Assembly: GCF_032062135.1 (NCBI RefSeq)
Contig: NC_092861.1
Location: forward strand, 136,176,257 to 136,240,256
Length of the DNA: 64,000 nt
Source of the DNA: Pyxicephalus adspersus
Lineage: Eukaryota; Chordata; Amphibia; Anura; Pyxicephalidae
Reading direction: 5' to 3'
Below the pieces are notes generated by a model that saw only the letters and a list, made by a program, of their open reading frames with translations, did no database searches and had not been told where the DNA came from. Positions 59,439-64,000 of the stretch are shown in pieces; position 1 is the stretch's first letter, and the number at the start of each line of letters is the position of its first letter. Position numbers and translations under genes: made by a program.

Positions 59439-60875
59439 TAAAATATAAAGCAAGATCTCCTAAAGTATTAGTTTAAACCGATATACAATTAGTACTCCTG
59501 CTTTGTTTTTGGTAAATCTAAAGCTGGACACTCAATCTCTTTTAGATTTATCTAAACTATGTATTGCAATAAATCACCTAAACTTTACCTGCAATTTGTA
59601 GAGGAAAGAGAAAAGCGATAGAGATGAGCTCATCATTCTGCTGCTTTTCTTTTCCCTGCCCAATCACAAGCTGGGCAAGAAACAAGTGATGCAGGTAAGT
59701 GATGCCGGTAAGTGATGCAGAACAGCAACAAAGAAAAAAAGTCCCCATTCCTGCCAGGCAAGGCTGTGCTGTTTGGAAACGTTGTAAAAATCTCATGACT
59801 GGATAGCTTGTAAAACAGTTTGCTTATATGAATTTAATAGATGTATGTAGGTGTTGCAAAGCTGCACAAGAAAACCTGTAAAACGGTGCAGATAATCATA
59901 TTTGCTTTAAGTAATGCCTCCTATAAATCAGTGCCGAGGATTAGAAGACAAGAACCACAGACAGAAGGGATTCTTTGTGCAGAAGCCAGGAATAGGCAGG
60001 TAACAGTCACAGACTCATACACATACTCCTGAAGGAAAATTGCACATATAATGATTCTCATTCACATACAGCAGTACTTTCCATTGAAGACAATGATCAC
60101 AGCCTGGAAACAGAGACGTAGACAGGGTGGGATGTTTCTGCTGCAATATGACAGGGCTGCAGACAGGGAGGGGATCTGGTGGGAAGATGCTGTATTTTGC
60201 CTACCAGGGGATTGTGACCTCTCCCAAACTGCAGAGAAGACAGCACTGTGTCCGCTCCCAGCTATGTCACCTTCTAATACTATCCAGAGGCTGACATTAT
60301 CATCTTCTATGAAGCAATAGATGGAGAGAAACGGCCACATGGAATGAGATTGTGGCAAAGTGCAAATATTTCTGGCAATATCAAACCATAATTTTACCGA
60401 GCACAGCTAATTAGTTTTGACGAGTCTTAGGTGCTTAGCACCATCATGTAAGGGGGGAATTAACAAGTAGCTTCTCCTGTATTGTCATATGGTTAGATCC
60501 CCATGTCTATAGTCAAATCATGACTTACGTACAGATGTACAGATCTGATGTAGAGTTGAAATAAATGTCAGATATGTCAGTGTGCAGACAGAATGTCATG
60601 AACTTGTACTCCAGCACTTTTACATTTTTCTGCTCTGGTTAAAGAAAATGGGCTTGGTTTTCTGAATATTAATATTATTCAACATTATTCTCTTTATATC
60701 TGTTGTATATAATTATTTACAACAGTCTAGGGCATTTCTAGACAGAATAGAGGATGTCACATTTAAGGCCTGGTAATAGCAGAGATGCATAGATGTGCAT
60801 TGTGCTCCTATTCCATGTATGGATCCATGATGCCTGCTCTAACAATATGACCACTTCCATAGACGATTACCACTC

Positions 60876-61392
60876 ATTATTATTAAACAGTATTAATAAA
60901 GCACCAACATATTACGCAGTGCAGTACATTAAATAGGCGTTACAAATGACAGACAGATACAGACAGTCACAGTGGAGGAGGAGGAGAGGACCCTGCCCCA
61001 AAGAGCTTACAATTTAGGAGGTGGGGAATAAACACACAATAGGAGGGGAGATATGTAGTGATGGGAAGTGGTGAAGGTTTTTAGAGACAGAAAGAGACAG
61101 GTAGGTAAGTTTGAAAAGATGGGTTTTGGGTGATCTTTTAAATGAGCAGAAAGTAGGAGCAAGCCGAATAGGATGAGGAACACCATTCTAGAGAGTCAGG
61201 GCAGCTCTAGAAACGTCTTGGAGGTGTGCAGGTGAGGAGGTTATGAGAGAGGATATCATTAGTAGGTCATTAGAGGAGCGGAGAGAGCAGCTAGGGGAGT
61301 ATTTTTCCACCAGGTCAGAAAGGTAAGTGGGACAAGAACTGTGGAGGGATTTGAAGGCAAAGCACAGGAGCTTGAATTTGATTCTAAGGTGA
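60876..61392 (+). repeat. Long copy of the 'attacgcagcgctgtaca' repeat with distinct body
   Basis: The head 'caacatattacgcagtgcag' is shared with the other family. It then continues 'gacagacagatacagacag', 'ccctgccccaaagagcttac', 'ggttttgggtgatcttttaa' and 'gggatttgaaggcaaagcac' for over 500 bases without an open frame. The piece at 1-172 is the reverse of its beginning. It may be the edge of a larger DNA element. Confidence 0.65.
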
Positions 61393-61478
61393 AATCATCA
61401 TCATTAATACTGGGAAATTGAGACATCTAACTAAGGGGTCATCAAACTAGGTTTAAAGACGTACAAAACAGGTACAAA

Positions 61479-61646
61479 CCTATCAAAATGATTGCACCAA
61501 ACAGACAGAGATAATCAGAGATAATTGACTTAATTCATGCCTGATTGAATGCATGTGTAAGTAAAAAAGTATATATTCAATCAGGCATGAATTAAGTCAA
61601 TTATCTCTGATTATCTCTGTCTATTTGGTGCAATTATTTTGATAGG
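61479..61646. repeat. Long near-perfect hairpin (72-bp arms)
   Basis: Bases 61479-61550 are the reverse complement of 61575-61646 with two mismatches in 72. The loop is 24 bases (61551-61574). The stem includes 'cagagataattgacttaatt' and 'catgcctgattgaat'. Arms of equal length with no bulge indicate a recent foldback element or recent inverted duplication. Confidence 0.9.
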
Positions 61647-61863
61647 ACCAATAGGATTCCATCTGGAGAGGTATGCATTAGTTACTGCCCCCCCTTTTGC
61701 TTAACTGGTGAAACATCTTTCTGGTCATGAGATGCTGAGACTGATGTAGGCAATTCTGTAAGTTTATTATGTGTATACATAGACTGTGTATATTGTTGTG
61801 CATATACGCACTTTTGTGTAAATGAATGCTTGGATCATGAATAGACACAGATCTCCTGAAACT

Positions 61864-62007
61864 GTCCTGAAGAAGCGGATCTCATTAGTCTGCGAATCGC
61901 GTCCACAACGTGTAACCCATTGATTGGATGTTCACCCAGGAGATATTGCATGTATGATATGTTTTTACCCTTAAAGATGGTTGTTATATGTTTGATATTG
62001 AAATAAA
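61864..62007 (+). repeat. Repeat with GCGAA-CGCGT box and AATAAA end
   Basis: 'tcctgaagaagcggatctca' and 'ctgcgaatcgcgtcc' resemble the box at 15575-15635. AATAAA follows at 62002-62007. It may form one retroposed unit together with the hairpin upstream, but this is inference. Confidence 0.4.
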
Positions 62008-63036
62008 GTCTTTTAAGCTATATGACCTGGATTTAGTTTGGCCTCAAAAGTCCCATAAAATTCAATTCTTTCTCCAATGTTTCTATTAACTAGGGATGTG
62101 GCCTATTTGCAATTTGAGTAGAGGAAGTTCCATATTGTTATATTCTTTTAAGAAAAGGCAGTTTTTTTTTCAAACAAAACATTAGTAATAGATTTACTTG
62201 TCCTTGTTGAGGAGACTCTACCTGTTTACAGGAATAGGAAGTTCTAATCTTCTCTACTATATCCTAAAACAAGAAAAATTCACTTTGTATTGTCTACTTA
62301 GGACAAATGATCCTACTACTATTAGTAAACTTAATCAACTATCCTTAAATGTTAAACTATTTCTAAATATTTGTATTTATTCTCATAGTTTTACCTGGAA
62401 CTATTAAACTGTTTAACATCCTGAGTAAGCAAACTCATTTTTCTACCTCTCCTAAATATATTAGAAGACAATAATTACATAGAGGCAGGGAACCCTTGCT
62501 ATGAACGCTCTATTAATAAACATGCACAGGGCTTATAAGAAATATACTGAATGCTTCCTCCAAAAACAAAGCTGATGCAACCTGAATCACTAAATATTTG
62601 ACTTTCCCTACTCACAATTACCTGTTTTTCAAGAAGAGATGACATGAAAAATAATCAAGACCTGTGTGTGCATATTCACCGTCCTAATAAGTCTTTGTTA
62701 CAAAGCAACATAAAATTAGGTTGTAAAAAATGACTCTTGAAGAGTCTTTCAGCTGATCTCATCCCCATTACTGTTTTATCATGTCTTGTTCTAAACTGTG
62801 TCTCTGTGTAGAGGTGTTTGGGCAGGGCTTTGCTTCCGCATGTCACAGCCTCCAGCATGAGAACAGTAAGAAAAAAAGAAGCAACACCTTGTAGGCATAT
62901 ACGGACCTTCACATTTCCGGAATTGCACTGCCTATTTTCAGGAAGACTTTCAGATAAAAAGTACATTTTTGAGGGCACTGCCCAGACATTAATGAAATGT
63001 CTAGATTTCCGCTACAGCATAGCAGTTCTTCACTTC

Positions 63037-63057
63037 TTAAGCTCAGTTCCACTTTAA
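63037..63057 (-). repeat. TIR remnant AAAGTGGAACTGAGC
   Basis: The sequence gctcagttccacttta is the inverse of the taaagtggaac end seen at 50995. No body is attached. Confidence 0.35.
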
Positions 63058-64000
63058 TACTTACTTCTTGATAGATGACGAGTCCTTAAGTAAAATTATT
63101 GATACAACGACAAAGGCTGTGATAAGGCATCTAGTGGTGGAGAGCATCTAATAGGGCTTTCAAATGTTTGGAGAGTCCTAATACGGGTACATTCATTAGG
63201 TGAGTCAGAGGATCCAGCCTAATATTGATTTCTGCCAAGCAGGACAGAAGATCATTGATCCCAGTATAGTACAGCACAATGCTCATGCAGGTATATAATA
63301 TGTGATATAATGTGCCAATGTGGGAGCTGCATCTCCAGCAGAAATTCATGTCACTCACTTTAAGAGTTAGAATCTTCAGCATTGAAAACAAGGAGTTTTA
63401 CCTGTTTAACCTATTACATGGTGCCCTCATTTATCTATGGGATAAGATAGTAATGTAGATGTTGGCAGAATAAACCACAGAGCACAACAGCACACTAGGA
63501 ATATGGAAAGCTTCCACTCATGTAAGAAGCCAATAGATGATTAATATTGCTGGTGCCCATCCAACTTAGAAAAGTATGTTTAGGATGCAGTTGTGTACCT
63601 CCGAGGGAGAATTATTCTGAGAGCTTTTGCTGATAGCTTTCCTATAAAGAGTTCAAATCTATCTACTGCTTTCAGTACTAGAACGAGTGTGTGCAGCAGA
63701 AATTTTAGGGAATATTATAAGTCCAATTCTTGAGTTAATCTTTCCAGAGGGGACACAGAAATGCTGAAAGCAGTTCCAACCCTGCAAAAGCTTGAGCTTT
63801 GGATATACTTAAATGTCCTGCTACCATGAAGAGGGTGTGGGGTGGCTTATGAGGTATCATGGCTGAACCATTAGACAAATACTTTAGGGTGCTTCTCGCA
63901 ATATCAGTTACTGGTTATCATAATGATGAATCATTCTAATACCCATCATATACCGTATGGTTGGGTAAACGAGCAGTTATATATGAGTGATTCCACTGAC

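Larger units (their letters stand above)
46720..64000 (-). other. Presumed last intron of TTC7A
   Basis: No further TTC7A exon could be recognised on the - strand, so the intron would exceed 17 kb; part could be hidden in the assembly gap. Beyond the listed repeats I see nothing recognisable in 46730-47320, 48440-49800, 50650-50990, 51335-52165, 53265-53950, 55725-56625, 56845-57790, 58015-59250, 59440-60870 and 62030-64000. This is inference from gene order and absence of exon homology. Confidence 0.55.

Noticed and set aside
59578..60358. Frames of 63-98 codons on both strands
   Set aside because: No splice signals, no motif, opposite-strand frames overlap; probably chance or old MITE sequence.

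Overview
This looks like nuclear genomic DNA of a vertebrate, most likely a frog, possibly a ranoid. It is AT-rich, has no operon-like gene packing, and is crowded with short terminal-inverted-repeat (TIR) elements of the kind common in anuran genomes: hAT-like, Harbinger-like, mariner/Tc1 and foldback types, plus microsatellites and minisatellites. Organism assignment is inference; no marker gene fixes it.

Two known genes can be recognised, each only by its last coding exon. The terminal exon of STPG4 lies on the + strand at 8521-8637. The terminal exon of TTC7A lies on the - strand at 46498-46719. They face each other tail to tail, the same arrangement as on human chromosome 2p21, which supports both calls. 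By inference, 1-8520 is the last intron of STPG4, 8638 to about 46135 is the interval between the genes, and 46720-64000 is the last intron of TTC7A. The other exons of both genes would lie outside the window.

The interval holds several short open segments with plausible splice sites on the + strand: 17251-17339 followed in phase by 17571-17687, then 28884-29020 and 37799-37858. There is also a TATA-like box at 14562 upstream of a 53-codon reading frame. I recognise none of these proteins. They could be parts of an undescribed gene or chance and decayed sequence; transcript data would decide.

The remainder is repeats. Notable items are a Harbinger-like MITE family with TTA flanks (304, 6924, 26358, 49837 and weaker copies), one copy of which splits a 26-bp minisatellite; a 713-bp hAT element with 8-bp flanking duplications (27474-28186); an internally deleted mariner (54618-55200); a decayed Tc1-type transposase (about 35330-36290); a nested tandem array with 200-bp and 46-bp periods (18026-18860); a direct duplication of about 690 bp (33901-34590 and 38115-38783) whose second copy sits between direct repeats; and a near-perfect 72-bp-arm hairpin (61479-61646). 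Bases 52691-53263 are an assembly gap. I found no RNA gene, CRISPR array, viral gene or other convincing novel system.
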